A stretch of DNA of 64,000 nt from PSRJ01 sp963825305 (GTDB lineage: Bacteria; Acidobacteriota; Terriglobia; Bryobacterales; Bryobacteraceae). A program made the translations under genes and the position numbers. Below are positions 42,999 through 52,187 of the stretch, in pieces (position 1 is the first letter of the stretch; each line of letters opens with the position of its first letter). Location of the stretch: positions 248,001-312,000 of the forward strand of contig CAWGTA010000003.1 of assembly GCA_963825305.1 (NCBI GenBank), given 5' to 3'. The notes below the pieces were generated by a model, which ran no database searches, had not been told where the DNA came from, and worked only from the letters and a program-made list of their open reading frames with translations.

Positions 42999-43583
42999 CT
43001 AAAAGAGATCCCCGATGGCGCTTATTGCCGAGCTTATACCATCCCCTACCGCTTTCGCGGCACCAACAACGGCATCTTTGCCCGCATCGTAGACGCTCCC
43101 GGCTGCACCCTCCAAGTTGCCATGCAAGAGGTTATCGACAGCCGACCCGAGGTCATCTGCTGATTGCTCAATGCCGCCGCAGATGTCAACCAGTGACCCA
43201 CCGAGGCCGTTGACGAGATCGCCGATCGGCTGAAGCACATTGCTTAAAACGGGAATACCGTTCACTTCGTTGTTCATCCATTGGGCACCCAATTGAAGTC
43301 CCGCACCAGTATCCCCAAATATGTCCGGCAGAATGGCGCCAGCACCCTCAATGACTCCATGAAGGAATCCTCCTGGGCCGTCTGGATGGATAATCCTCTG
43401 CAATGCGTCTAATCCATACGATTGAATATGGTCAATAGACTGGAGAGGCCCGCTAAGGTCGGTGGGTTGGTATAAAGGGACCACCGGATCAGAAGCGCTG
43501 GAAAGCCCACTGAGGTTGGGATACGCCTCTTGGTCGGAAGGCAATGATGGATTCAACAGATACATATCGTTACTGATGTTCAT
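42999..43583 (-). CDS. Gly/Ala-rich amphipathic protein, unrecognised
   Basis: A 194-residue protein not recognised as any family. The N-terminal 60 residues are polar with many Ser/Pro. The rest alternates Gly/Ala with aliphatic residues in helix-like stretches (DLVNGLGGSLVDICGGIEQS, GAAGSVYDAGKDAVVGAAKA, GDGISSAISAIGDLF), with glycine-zipper-like spacing as in pore-forming or membrane-inserting peptides. One Cys, no signal peptide. GAGGAG at 43590-43595, six bases before the ATG, is one of the best ribosome sites in the window. The surrounding DNA is lower in GC, which suggests transfer. It may be a secreted or bacteriocin-like protein, but this is open. Confidence 0.6.
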   Translation of the reverse strand: MNISNDMYLLNPSLPSDQEAYPNLSGLSSASDPVVPLYQPTDLSGPLQSIDHIQSYGLDALQRIIHPDGPGGFLHGVIEGAGAILPDIFGDTGAGLQLGAQWMNNEVNGIPVLSNVLQPIGDLVNGLGGSLVDICGGIEQSADDLGSAVDNLLHGNLEGAAGSVYDAGKDAVVGAAKAVGDGISSAISAIGDLF

Positions 43584-44221
43584 AAAAAACTCCTCTATTA
43601 AAATTGCTTGAAGTTAACCAAGCTCATAAGAGTTTTCGCAAATGTAAATTGAAAGTTGCTTCTCACAAACAAAAATGAACAATTATCACGCCTGAACCGT
43701 TGAAGTGGACGAAAGGAGCGTAAGGCCCGGGCCTGTGATTGGGCGCTTCCCGGCTTAAATCAACGCTTATGGGGCCGTACCCTGCCCAGCCACAACCCGC
43801 GGCCACACGTCCAAGGTATCGCCCGCCGCAATCGCAGTGTGCCCGCTGGCGATTCTTGGCCTGATAGGCTGTAGGACTGGCGTTGCCGGTGCCGGCCCTA
43901 GGAAAGGCCCAAAGCTCTTTACCGGCGTTGGCAGAACACATGCGCTATCCCCTGCCTGGCTCAAACCCTTGCAGCACCGCGCTACACTGATGGCGTGAAG
44001 CTGTCTAGCACGATTCGAGCGTGAATTGGCTTCGTTTTTCTTCGTTTTCGAATCATGCTTCCGGGCTAAAGAGAAAACCAGACTGATTTTTCCTTTGGTT
44101 GCCCCACTGTCCGAAAATGGGGTTGGGTTTCGAAAATTGGGTTAGTCGAATGGGGAGAGCCTTTGTTTTCAGCATCAAATTGGCTTCGTTCCGCAGCGGA
44201 TGAATTGGAATCCAATTTTTT
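43584..44221. other. Gene-poor AT-richer gap with a 13-base direct repeat
   Basis: No gene was recognised. AATTGGCTTCGTT occurs at 44024-44036 and again at 44178-44190, in a T-rich context. Frames here give NWLRF- or LASFR-like strings of the kind I recall from junk reading frames in acidobacterial and planctomycete genomes, so this may be a dispersed intergenic repeat. The last part of the gap adjoins the truncated quinoprotein gene. Confidence 0.4.
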
Positions 44222-44245
44222 GATTGCGGGGGTGACTAGCCCAAG

Positions 44246-44527
44246 TCATGAAGTTTCGTTCGTTCCACAAGAACGGCTCGCATACTCGCATCCTCCGCCG
44301 GTCTCTCCCGGACGCGGTTCGCCCCGCATGGAGTAAGTCCACGCACGCATCAGATGCTCCACGTTCTTGGTCGTGATCTGGGTTAGCGGGGAGTCGCGCG
44401 TGCCGGCCAGGTCGTGGTTGTACGCGGGCCAGTCGCCGGCGTTGGGCTTGGCTTTGGGTTGCGCCGTTCCCGTTTGGATCAGCATCAGTAGACAACCGGC
44501 CAAACCCGCTACACACGGGGAGCGCAT
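44246..44527 (-). pseudogene. Truncated PQQ-dependent dehydrogenase (N-terminus only)
   Basis: The frame gives a signal peptide (CVAGLAGCLLMLIQTGTAQ) and then DWPAYNHDLAGTRDSPLTQI with TKNVEHLMRAWTYSMRGEP, the start of quinoprotein alcohol/glucose dehydrogenases. After about 80 residues similarity ends and the frame closes. The remaining 500 or more residues are missing. The truncation point lies next to the 13-base direct repeats. Confidence 0.75.
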
Positions 44528-44557
44528 GAGTTCCGATTATGTCACGATAAACGGTAC

Positions 44558-45427
44558 GTGGTATTTCACTGCGAGGATCTGGCGGAACGCGGATTGGCGC
44601 TGGTTCCGCCAACGTCGGCGGAGTATGAGGGGCTGTTGTTAGACATCCGGCGCCGGGTAGAAGCGGCAAAGCCTGGCTTCCCGCCGATGCCCAATCCATT
44701 TCGCAATCCCGTGCCGGAGCGAGATCGCAAAACGGCGGCGATCCTCCTGAACAGAAGCGGCCAGGGAATAGCATGGATGCGCTTCGTGTGGCGATTTGAG
44801 GCGGGTCCGGAACAGGTGTCCATCCGGTCGGGCACCGTTCTCCCCGGCCCGTTGCAGGTGTTTCCGCAAAACTGGCCGGGCGAATTTTTGCGACACGGGA
44901 TTATGCCCGGATCGAAACGGTACCTCGTCAGCGGCTATGCATTCGGCGACAACAGCGACGTTGTTCCGGCACTGAAGCATTGGAAGCTGCCGGAGTTCAG
45001 CGAAATTGAAGAGCATGGCTCGCTGCCCGATCCAGAGCAAGTCAGCCTTTCGCTGGATGGCGTGTTTTTTGCGGATGGCGGATTTATTGGCCCGAATCGA
45101 TACCACCTGTGGGAGCAGGTCGTGTTCGCCGCCGAAGAACCGAGGCGGATTGGCGAGTTGGCCCGCGAGCGTCGCAATGCTGGCGCGGCACCGCAGCTGG
45201 TTCTGGACGAGATCGGCGAGTTGACGGGCCCTGCGCCCGGGTTTCAGGATCGCCCGATGCGTGTCGTGCCGGGGCGGGATCACCCGGAGGCGTACCGAGT
45301 CGCCGCGCGGCAGAAGATCGCGGCTGGGATAGCTGGTACGCGGCACCTGATGGGTGATGAGTTGGCTGTGCAAGCGGTGATCTCTTGGGCTGATCAGCCT
45401 AGGCCCAACTACCGGCGGCTTGCTTAA
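44558..45427 (+). CDS. Conserved-looking hypothetical protein
   Basis: A 289-residue cytoplasmic-looking protein with GTG start; not recognised. Visible features are MVFHCEDLAERGLALVPPTS, LLNRSGQGIAWMRFVWRFEA (a beta-hairpin), LSLDGVFFADGGFIGPNRYH and a charged C-terminus (RHLMGDELAVQAVISWADQP). Composition and third-base GC fit a real gene. Its stop is followed at once by a strong hairpin with T-run. It is divergent from the truncated dehydrogenase and upstream of cytochrome operon copy 2. Confidence 0.65.
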   Translation: MVFHCEDLAERGLALVPPTSAEYEGLLLDIRRRVEAAKPGFPPMPNPFRNPVPERDRKTAAILLNRSGQGIAWMRFVWRFEAGPEQVSIRSGTVLPGPLQVFPQNWPGEFLRHGIMPGSKRYLVSGYAFGDNSDVVPALKHWKLPEFSEIEEHGSLPDPEQVSLSLDGVFFADGGFIGPNRYHLWEQVVFAAEEPRRIGELARERRNAGAAPQLVLDEIGELTGPAPGFQDRPMRVVPGRDHPEAYRVAARQKIAAGIAGTRHLMGDELAVQAVISWADQPRPNYRRLA

Positions 45428-45492
45428 ACCAGACACAGGCCGGGATGCCTGTGCTACGTACCACAGGCCTCCCGACCTGTGTCTGGTTTTTT
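45428..45492. terminator. Inverted pair of family B palindromes ending in a T-run
   Basis: ACCAGACACAGG at the left pairs with CCTGTGTCTGGT at the right, 61 bases overall, with each half also forming its own B hairpin (ACAGGCC...). TTTTTT follows. It works as a plausible terminator for the upstream gene and insulates the DUF1592 operon. Confidence 0.75.
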
Positions 45493-45521
45493 CCTGAGCT
45501 AAACTTAGTTGCGGAGGGGCT

Positions 45522-47906
45522 GTGCACAGAGGGTTGCTGACGGTGGCAGTTTCACTTTGGCTTGGGCAAGCGAATGCTGCGCCTAGCCACCGCGAAGTCC
45601 TCGATACATATTGCGTTACCTGCCATAACCAGCGCCTCAAGACTGCTGGTCTGTCCCTCGACACGATGGATTTGGCCAAGGTATCCGACAAGCCCGAGGT
45701 CTGGGAGAAAGTCGTGCGAAAACTCCGCTCGGGCACCATGCCGCCACAAGGCGTCAAACGGCCTGACCTGGCAACCTATCGCGACCTGACTGCCTGGCTG
45801 GAAACTCAGCTCGATCATGCCGCCGAAGTTAATCCCTACCCGGGGCGGCCGGTGGTCCACCGTCTCAATCGTTCCGAATATGCCAACGCCATCCGCGACT
45901 TACTCGGCCTGGATATCGATGCCGCCGCGTTATTGCCCCCGGATGACGCCGCCTTCGGTTTCGATAACATATCCGATGCTCTGGGCGTATCTCCGTCGCT
46001 CGAAGAACACTACCTTTCAGCCGCATTGAAAATCGGCGCCCTCGCGGTTGGCAACCCGAATGTTACTCCGGGTAGCGAAACGTGGCGCATTCGACAAGAC
46101 CTTTCCCAGGATCAACATATCGAAGGGATGCCGCTCGGAACCATCGGAGGAACGCTGGTTCATTACAACTTTCCTCTCGATGGCGAATACACGTTCCAGG
46201 CCAAGCTATACCGCACCAATTTGAACATCATGCGGGGCCTGGAAGTCGCTCACCAGGTGGAATTCAGCATCGACGGCCAGCGCGTGCACATCGCCACCAT
46301 CGGCGGAAAAGATGATCTGGCGGGATTGTTTCAGAAGCCCACAGAGACCGGAGACGCGGTGGATGCCCGCTTGCGGGTTCGCGTGCCGGTGAAGGCGGGC
46401 CCCCATGCCGTGGCGGTTGCCTTCGTCGAAGAACGGGCAGTTGCGGAGCCCGATCGGCTGCAACCCTTCCTACGCAGTTCGGTGGATAACTTCGATTGGT
46501 CGGGGCACCCACATTTGCAGATACTCACCGTCGCGGGACCGTTCCAGGCTGCCGGCCCCGGAGATACGCCCAGCCGCCGGCGAATCTTGACGTGCCGTCC
46601 GGATACTGCAGCTGCCGAAGCACCCTGCGCCAGGCAGATCATCTCGACCCTGGCGCGCCGTGCGTACCGCCAGCCGGTGACCGACGCGGACCTGCGCCCC
46701 ATCCTGAGCTTCTATGAATCCGGCCGGCGTAATGGCAGCTTCGAAGCTGGTATCGAGCTTGCCCTGGAGCGGATTCTCGCCAGCCCGCGATTTGTGTTCC
46801 GCATCGAGCGCGATCCCGCGGGGGTGGCGCCGGGCGCGATCTATCGAGTCAACGATCTCGAATTGGCGTCGCGTCTGTCTTTCTTCTTATGGAGCAGCAT
46901 TCCGGACGACGAGCTACTCAAGGCGGCGAGTCAAGGAAAGCTGAAGAATCCGGTCGTGTTCGACCGTGAAGTCACACGTATGCTGGCCGATCCGCGGGCA
47001 GAATCGTTGGTTAGTAACTTCGCCGGCCAGTGGCTGCAATTGCGTAATCTGCGCAACGTGCAACCGAACACCGACGACTTTCCCGATTTTGACGATAACC
47101 TACGGCAGTCCTTTCGCCGGGAGACCGAGTTACTGTTCAAAAGCATCGTGAGTGAAGACCGCAGTGTTCTCGACCTGATGACTGCGGACTATACCTTTGT
47201 CAATGAACGGCTGGCGCGACACTACGGCATTCCCGACATTTATGGCAGCCGCTTCCGCCGCGTGCCAATCACCGACGAAGCGCGCAAAGGACTGCTTGGC
47301 CAAGGCAGTATTCTCGCGTTGACCTCACACGCGGAGCGGACCTCGCCAGTGGTGCGCGGCAAGTGGATTCTGGAGAACATCCTGGGAATGCCCGTACCTC
47401 CTCCTCCGCCTGACGTGCCGCCATTGAAAGAAAACCAGGAAGGCCAAAGGCTGCGCACCATGCGCGAGCAGATGGCCGAACACCGCATCAACGCCGTGTG
47501 TGCGAGCTGCCACAAGATTATGGACCCGATCGGCCTGGCGCTGGAGAATTTCGACGCTATCGGCGCCTGGCGCTCCCAAGATGCGGGGGTGCCGATTGAC
47601 GCCACGGGTGAACTCGCTGACGGCACCAAAGTGGACGGCGTGGTGACTCTGCGAAAAGCGTTGTTGAGCCGTCCGGAGGTTTTTGTCGGCACTATGACCG
47701 AAAAGTTACTCACTTATGCGCTGGGCCGTGGACTCGATTATCACGATATGCCGGCGGTTCGCGCGATTCTCCGGGATGCGGCAGCCAAGAACTACCGGTT
47801 CTCCGCGCTGGTTCTAGGCGTGGTCCATAGCACGCCGTTTCAAATGAGAATGGCGGCGCCGCCCGAAGTTGAGGGTTCGCCAGTTCAAACGGCGCAGAGT
47901 CGATAA
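45522..47906 (+). CDS. DUF1587/1595/1592/1588/1585 cytochrome-like protein, copy 2
   Basis: A 794-residue paralogue of the protein at 36744 with the same domain order: haem CVTCH, HRLNRSEYANAIRDLLGLDI, LPPDDAAFGFDNISDALG, ELASRLSFFLWSSIPDDELL, FVNERLARHYGIPDIYG, TSPVVRGKWILENILGMPVP, haem CASCH and LTYALGRGLDYHDMPAVRAI. Short signal (LLTVAVSLWLGQANA); GTG start. Long identical blocks to copy 1 are seen throughout, with the least match in the DUF1595 region. First gene of its operon. Confidence 0.92.
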   Translation: MHRGLLTVAVSLWLGQANAAPSHREVLDTYCVTCHNQRLKTAGLSLDTMDLAKVSDKPEVWEKVVRKLRSGTMPPQGVKRPDLATYRDLTAWLETQLDHAAEVNPYPGRPVVHRLNRSEYANAIRDLLGLDIDAAALLPPDDAAFGFDNISDALGVSPSLEEHYLSAALKIGALAVGNPNVTPGSETWRIRQDLSQDQHIEGMPLGTIGGTLVHYNFPLDGEYTFQAKLYRTNLNIMRGLEVAHQVEFSIDGQRVHIATIGGKDDLAGLFQKPTETGDAVDARLRVRVPVKAGPHAVAVAFVEERAVAEPDRLQPFLRSSVDNFDWSGHPHLQILTVAGPFQAAGPGDTPSRRRILTCRPDTAAAEAPCARQIISTLARRAYRQPVTDADLRPILSFYESGRRNGSFEAGIELALERILASPRFVFRIERDPAGVAPGAIYRVNDLELASRLSFFLWSSIPDDELLKAASQGKLKNPVVFDREVTRMLADPRAESLVSNFAGQWLQLRNLRNVQPNTDDFPDFDDNLRQSFRRETELLFKSIVSEDRSVLDLMTADYTFVNERLARHYGIPDIYGSRFRRVPITDEARKGLLGQGSILALTSHAERTSPVVRGKWILENILGMPVPPPPPDVPPLKENQEGQRLRTMREQMAEHRINAVCASCHKIMDPIGLALENFDAIGAWRSQDAGVPIDATGELADGTKVDGVVTLRKALLSRPEVFVGTMTEKLLTYALGRGLDYHDMPAVRAILRDAAAKNYRFSALVLGVVHSTPFQMRMAAPPEVEGSPVQTAQSR

Positions 47907-47923
47907 TGGGAATCTGAGGTTGC

Positions 47924-49252
47924 ATGTTCGTCACTAAGAAATCGCTGCGGCGCCGGACGATGTTACGTGGCATTGGCGCCACGCTGGCGCTCCCGTTCCT
48001 GGATGCCATGATTCCGGCGTTCACGCCGCTGGCCAAAGCCGCCGCCCGGCCGCGGCTACGTTTCGGCGCCATCTATTTCCCTAACGGCGCCATCATGCAG
48101 CAGTTCACACCCAAAACGGCGGGCGCCGGTTTCGAGTTTACCCCCATCCTGAAACCCCTCGAACCTTTCCAGGAATCGCTCGTGGTGGTCACCAATCTCA
48201 CCAGGTCGCACCCGGGCAGCCAGGTGGGCGATCATGCGGTGAGCGCCGCAGGGTTTCTGACGGGTGTGTGGCCTAAACGGACTGAGGCGGAAGACGTTTT
48301 GGCGAATACCACTATCGACCAGATCGTCGCCCAGCAGATCGGGCAAGATACGCCGCTGCCTTCGCTGGAAGTCGCTACTGAGGATTTCACAGGGTACGTG
48401 GGCGGATGCTCCCCGGGCTTTAGCTGCGCTTACCTGAACACGATTTCGTGGAGCACGCCCACCACGCCGCTGCCCATGGAGACCAATCCGCGCGCGGTCT
48501 TCGAGCGGATGTTCGGCGAACCGGGCAATGCGTCCGAGCGGCGCGCGCGCGTCGCCAAGGAGCGGAGCATCCTCGACTCCGTTTTCGAGGAAACCAGCCA
48601 ATTGGAACGCGGGCTGGGTTCGCGCGACCGTGCGCGGCTCGGTGACTATCTGGATAACATTCGCGAAATCGAGCGTCGCATTCAACAAGCGGAGGCGCGC
48701 GGCGGGGTTCAGACTGCCACGCCCGATGCGCCCATCGGTGTGCCGGATTCGTTTGAAGAGCATGTGGGGTTGTTATTCGAATTGCTGGCAGCCGCGTACC
48801 AGACCGATGTGACTCGTGTGTTCACTTTCATGATGTCGCGCGAGCTCAGCCAGCGGACCTATCCGCAGATCGGCGTTACCGAACAGCATCACTCCGTATC
48901 GCATCATCTGAATAACCCCGAGAAAATGGCGCAGGTGGTCAAGATCAATACGTACTACGTGCAAATGTACGCCAAGTTCCTGGCGAAGCTTCGCGCTACT
49001 GAAGACGGCGATGGCTCGCTGCTGGATCATTCCCTGATCGTCTACGGCGCCGGAATGGCGGATTCGAACGCGCACGCCACGGATCCGCTGCCGCTGGTTA
49101 TGGTGGGCGGTGGCGTAGGTAAGGGACATCGGCACGTTCAGGTCCCAACCCGAACGCCGGTGGGAAGCTTGTGGATGAACATCGCCGAGAAGTTCGGCAA
49201 GCCGATGGAGCGATTTGGCGATGGTACGGACAAAGTCGATGTTTTCGCGTGA
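47924..49252 (+). CDS. DUF1552 protein, Tat-exported, copy 2
   Basis: A 442-residue paralogue of the protein at 35404. Twin-arginine signal LRRRTMLRGIGATLALPFLD; body RFGAIYFPNGAIMQQFTP, ILKPLEPFQESLVVVTNLTR, SVSHHLNNPEKMAQVVKINT, DGDGSLLDHSLIVYGAGMAD. It starts 17 bases after the cytochrome stop and overlaps the ankyrin gene by 14 bases. Confidence 0.9.
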   Translation: MFVTKKSLRRRTMLRGIGATLALPFLDAMIPAFTPLAKAAARPRLRFGAIYFPNGAIMQQFTPKTAGAGFEFTPILKPLEPFQESLVVVTNLTRSHPGSQVGDHAVSAAGFLTGVWPKRTEAEDVLANTTIDQIVAQQIGQDTPLPSLEVATEDFTGYVGGCSPGFSCAYLNTISWSTPTTPLPMETNPRAVFERMFGEPGNASERRARVAKERSILDSVFEETSQLERGLGSRDRARLGDYLDNIREIERRIQQAEARGGVQTATPDAPIGVPDSFEEHVGLLFELLAAAYQTDVTRVFTFMMSRELSQRTYPQIGVTEQHHSVSHHLNNPEKMAQVVKINTYYVQMYAKFLAKLRATEDGDGSLLDHSLIVYGAGMADSNAHATDPLPLVMVGGGVGKGHRHVQVPTRTPVGSLWMNIAEKFGKPMERFGDGTDKVDVFA

Positions 49253-50708
49253 ACTGGCGTGCGTCATTAGCTTAGCCGCGCTAGCGAGCGGAGCTTCGCT
49301 ATCCGAAGCAGTCAAGGCGGGAGACCGTCAAGCCGTTCGCGTGCTGCTGAAAAACCGTGCCGACGTTAACGCGGCCGATCCCGATGGCACGACACCCCTC
49401 CAATGGGCGGCTGGCTCGGATGATATCGAGACCGTCCAGTTATTGATCCACGCCGGTGCCAATGCGAAGGCCGCGAACCGGTATGGCGTCACACCTCTCT
49501 CATTGGCCGCGACCAATCGGAACGCCGTCATGGTCGATGCCCTGTTGAAGGCTGGGGCCGACCCGAATGCGGCTTTGCCGGGAGGCCAAACCATCCTCAT
49601 GGCTGCGGCGCGCACTGGCAATCCCGATGCGGTCAAGCTCCTGTTGGCGCATGGCGCGGACGTCAATGCAAGGGAAACCGCGTATGGCGAAACGGCGCTG
49701 ATGGTGGCGGTGGCGGAGAATCATCCGGGGGCGGCCAAAGCTCTCATCGAGCACGGCGCGGATATTAATGCGCGCTCCAATCCGCTGCCGTCTTCACAGG
49801 ACCGTTTTGGACTCGAAGGCGTGCTCACGATTTTGCCGCACGGAAGCTGGACGCCCCTGATGTTCGCCGCCCGGCAGGGGTCGCTGGATGCGGCGCGCAC
49901 GCTCACGGAGGCACACGCCGATGTCAACGCGACCGACCCCGATGGAACAACAGCGTTAGTGCTGGCCATCATCAACGGCCACTACGACACGGCGGACCTG
50001 CTGACGGAACAGGGCGCGGATCCAAATATCGCCGACACCACCGGCATGGCGGCGTTGTATGCGGCCGTCGACATGAACACCCTGGGCGAGATCTACGGCC
50101 GGCCGGGACGTCCGTCTACAAGCAAGATGAGCGCTCTCGATCTGATGAAGGTTCTACTGGCGCACGGAGCGAAGCCAAACGCGCAACTGAAAGCGACGAC
50201 TTTGTTCCGAGCCCACACTCCCGGCGAGGGCACGCTCGGCGAAGGCACGACGCCGTTGATGCGCGCGGCTAAGAATGGCGACGCGCCCGCCATGCGACTG
50301 CTACTCGACCACGGGGCCGATCCTGCGATCATCCAGAAGAATCGCACGACGGCCCTGATGCTGGCGGCCGGGTTGGGCCGCGGGCTGGGCGTCTTCGCCA
50401 AGGACTACGCCACAGAAGGCGCATTGCTCGAATCCGTAAAGGTTCTGGTGGCCCGCGGAGTGGATGTCAACGCAGTCAACGACAGCGGCCAAACCGCGAT
50501 GCACTTCGCGGCGCAGGCGTCCGACGGAATCGTCCAATTTCTGGCCGAGCATGGCGCACGGTTGGACGTCAAAGACAAACAGGGGCGGACTCCGGTTGAT
50601 ATGGCGCTCGGCGTGGGCCTGCGCGGCCGCGCCGGCGGTCCCCCCATCGTGCGGCAAAGTACAGCCGCGCTGCTTCGTCAATTAATGGCCGCGGACGCAA
50701 CAAAGTAG
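49239..50708 (+). CDS. Secreted ankyrin-repeat protein, copy 2
   Basis: A 489-residue paralogue of the protein at 33814: signal (LACVISLAALASGASL), then about eleven ankyrin repeats (DGTTPLQWAAGSDDIETVQL, YGVTPLSLAATNRNAVMVDA, GQTILMAAARTGNPDAVKLL). ATG 49239 is chosen as the start of the export signal and overlaps the DUF1552 stop. There is no family C element in its start, unlike copy 1. The last codons overlap a family A hairpin. Confidence 0.88.
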   Translation: MFSRELACVISLAALASGASLSEAVKAGDRQAVRVLLKNRADVNAADPDGTTPLQWAAGSDDIETVQLLIHAGANAKAANRYGVTPLSLAATNRNAVMVDALLKAGADPNAALPGGQTILMAAARTGNPDAVKLLLAHGADVNARETAYGETALMVAVAENHPGAAKALIEHGADINARSNPLPSSQDRFGLEGVLTILPHGSWTPLMFAARQGSLDAARTLTEAHADVNATDPDGTTALVLAIINGHYDTADLLTEQGADPNIADTTGMAALYAAVDMNTLGEIYGRPGRPSTSKMSALDLMKVLLAHGAKPNAQLKATTLFRAHTPGEGTLGEGTTPLMRAAKNGDAPAMRLLLDHGADPAIIQKNRTTALMLAAGLGRGLGVFAKDYATEGALLESVKVLVARGVDVNAVNDSGQTAMHFAAQASDGIVQFLAEHGARLDVKDKQGRTPVDMALGVGLRGRAGGPPIVRQSTAALLRQLMAADATK

Positions 50709-50731
50709 CGCTGGCGATCTTTGTCGCCGGC
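50705..50731. repeat. Family A palindrome
   Basis: GTAGCGCTGGCGA, loop, TCGCCGGC: the A/T stem variant. It overlaps the last four bases of the ankyrin gene and sits in the short convergent gap before the next gene. Confidence 0.7.
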
Positions 50732-50745
50732 ACAGGGCACCACGT

Positions 50746-51222
50746 TCACCTGACTGGCGTGCCGTAGGGGATCAGGGTCTTAACTCGCTCGTCGCCGTCG
50801 GTACGGGCGATTTTCCAGCCTTGTGAACTTCTCTCGAGGTAAATAGTCTGGGCTTGATTGTGGTCCTGGTAAATGTATTCCACACGAACTTTCACCTCGC
50901 GCTCAGTGGTATCTTCCGGATCGGATACAGCAACACCCTTGATGGCCGCGTGGGAGTCCCTGAGGTACTTTGCGAAACCGGGCTCGGTGCTCTCTGCGAT
51001 AGTTTGCCGCAGGGCTGCTTCCATGCGTCCTGAGAAACTCGCGAGATACGCCTTTGTATCGCCGGCCCGCGCTGCACCGAGCATGGCGTAGATGGTGTCC
51101 TGCGGATCTCGGCCCGGCTGCACCTCGGACGCTCGCCAGCGGCTCTTGCGCGCGACGCCTACCGTTACGAGCGCTACCAGCACCAGCACAGTCACTATTT
51201 GGGCTCGGTAACTTTTGTTCAT
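50746..51222 (-). CDS. Membrane-anchored NTF2/DUF4878-like protein
   Basis: A 158-residue protein with one N-terminal membrane segment (IVTVLVLVALVTVGVA) and an extracytoplasmic domain of NTF2/DUF4878 type: DPQDTIYAMLGAARAGDTKA with YLASFSG, then EVKVRVEYIYQDHNQAQTIY and SSQGWKIARTDG. Its ATG overlaps the preceding HflK-like stop as ATGA, so it is the last gene of the ATPase-HflKC operon and may be a periplasmic partner of that complex (inference). Confidence 0.75.
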   Translation of the reverse strand: MNKSYRAQIVTVLVLVALVTVGVARKSRWRASEVQPGRDPQDTIYAMLGAARAGDTKAYLASFSGRMEAALRQTIAESTEPGFAKYLRDSHAAIKGVAVSDPEDTTEREVKVRVEYIYQDHNQAQTIYLERSSQGWKIARTDGDERVKTLIPYGTPVR

Positions 51223-52187
51223 TTTGGCGCCACGTCACCCTTACGAATGATGGTCAGATCCAGGTTGCCGTTCTTGTCGACGATCAGCTTCTTGATCCGC
51301 GGCAGAACCTGCTCCATGGTCTCCAGGTACAGCCGCTGGCCGGTGACCTGCGCGGCCTTGGCGTACTCGGCCGCGATCTGGTCGAAGCGCGAGGCGTCGC
51401 CGGCGGCCTCGTTGATCTTCTTTTGCCGGTACGCTTCGGATTCCTCAAGCATCTGCTGCGCCTGGCCGCGGGCTTTGGGAATCAGGTCGTTGGCATAGCC
51501 TTCGGCGTCATTCACGATGCGGGCCGTGTCGGCGCGCGCGCTGGCCACGTCGCGGAAAGCGTCGGCGGCTTCGGGCGGCGGCGTCACGCTCTCGATGTTG
51601 ATGGTGGAGAGCAGAACGCCCGCGCGGTAATCGTTGAGAAGCTTCTGCGCCGCCGCGCGAACCTCATCCTGAATGGCGGCTTTTTCCGTGGTCAGCACGG
51701 CGTCTACGCCGCGATGGGCGAACGCGCCGCGCCATTTCGGACTCGACTGCCGCTCCCACTACCTGGGCTGGATTCTGTGCCTGGAACAGATAGTCCGCCG
51801 GCACCCCCACCGAATACTGCACCACCACGCGGCATTGATGATGTTCTGATCGCCGGTGACGAATTGCGAAACAAGCGGCTGCGTGCGTCCCAGTACGCTG
51901 TCGGCGAGGTCGCCGCCCACCACCAGGCGCTGCAGTTGCCGCACCTTCAGTTTGGTGACGCGTTCGATGGGCCAGGGAAGGGCGTAGTGCAGGCCGGGCA
52001 TCACGCGCGGCGCGACCACTCGACCGAATAGAGTCTCGACGGCCTGCTGATCGGGAGCGACCAGATAGATGCCCGACAGCACCCAGACCGCGATCATCGC
52101 CAGGGCGGCGCGTTTCTTTGTCCACCGTGGAGCAGGAGGCGGCGAGTGCTCCTGGCCGGCCTCGATCTGTAGGGCGACCGTGCTCAT
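51219..52187 (-). CDS. Second HflK-like SPFH protein, two compensating frameshifts
   Basis: About 322 residues. One membrane segment (ALAMIAVWVLSGIYLVAPDQ) is followed by an SPFH/band-7 domain: TLFGRVVAPRVMPGLHYALP, FVTGDQNIINA, then in a shifted frame VVVQYSVGVPADYLFQAQNP and AAVESEMARR, then back in frame VLTTEKAAIQDEVRAAAQKL and YLETMEQVLPRIKKLIVDKN. The shifts are near 51828 (one base short) and 51722 (one base extra). SPFH proteins form membrane rings that regulate FtsH. Start and stop overlap neighbours by four bases (ATGA). Confidence 0.8.

Noticed and set aside
43663..43964. Two overlapping minus-strand frames of 65-92 codons
   Set aside because: No start signal, no motif and atypical composition; treated as non-coding.
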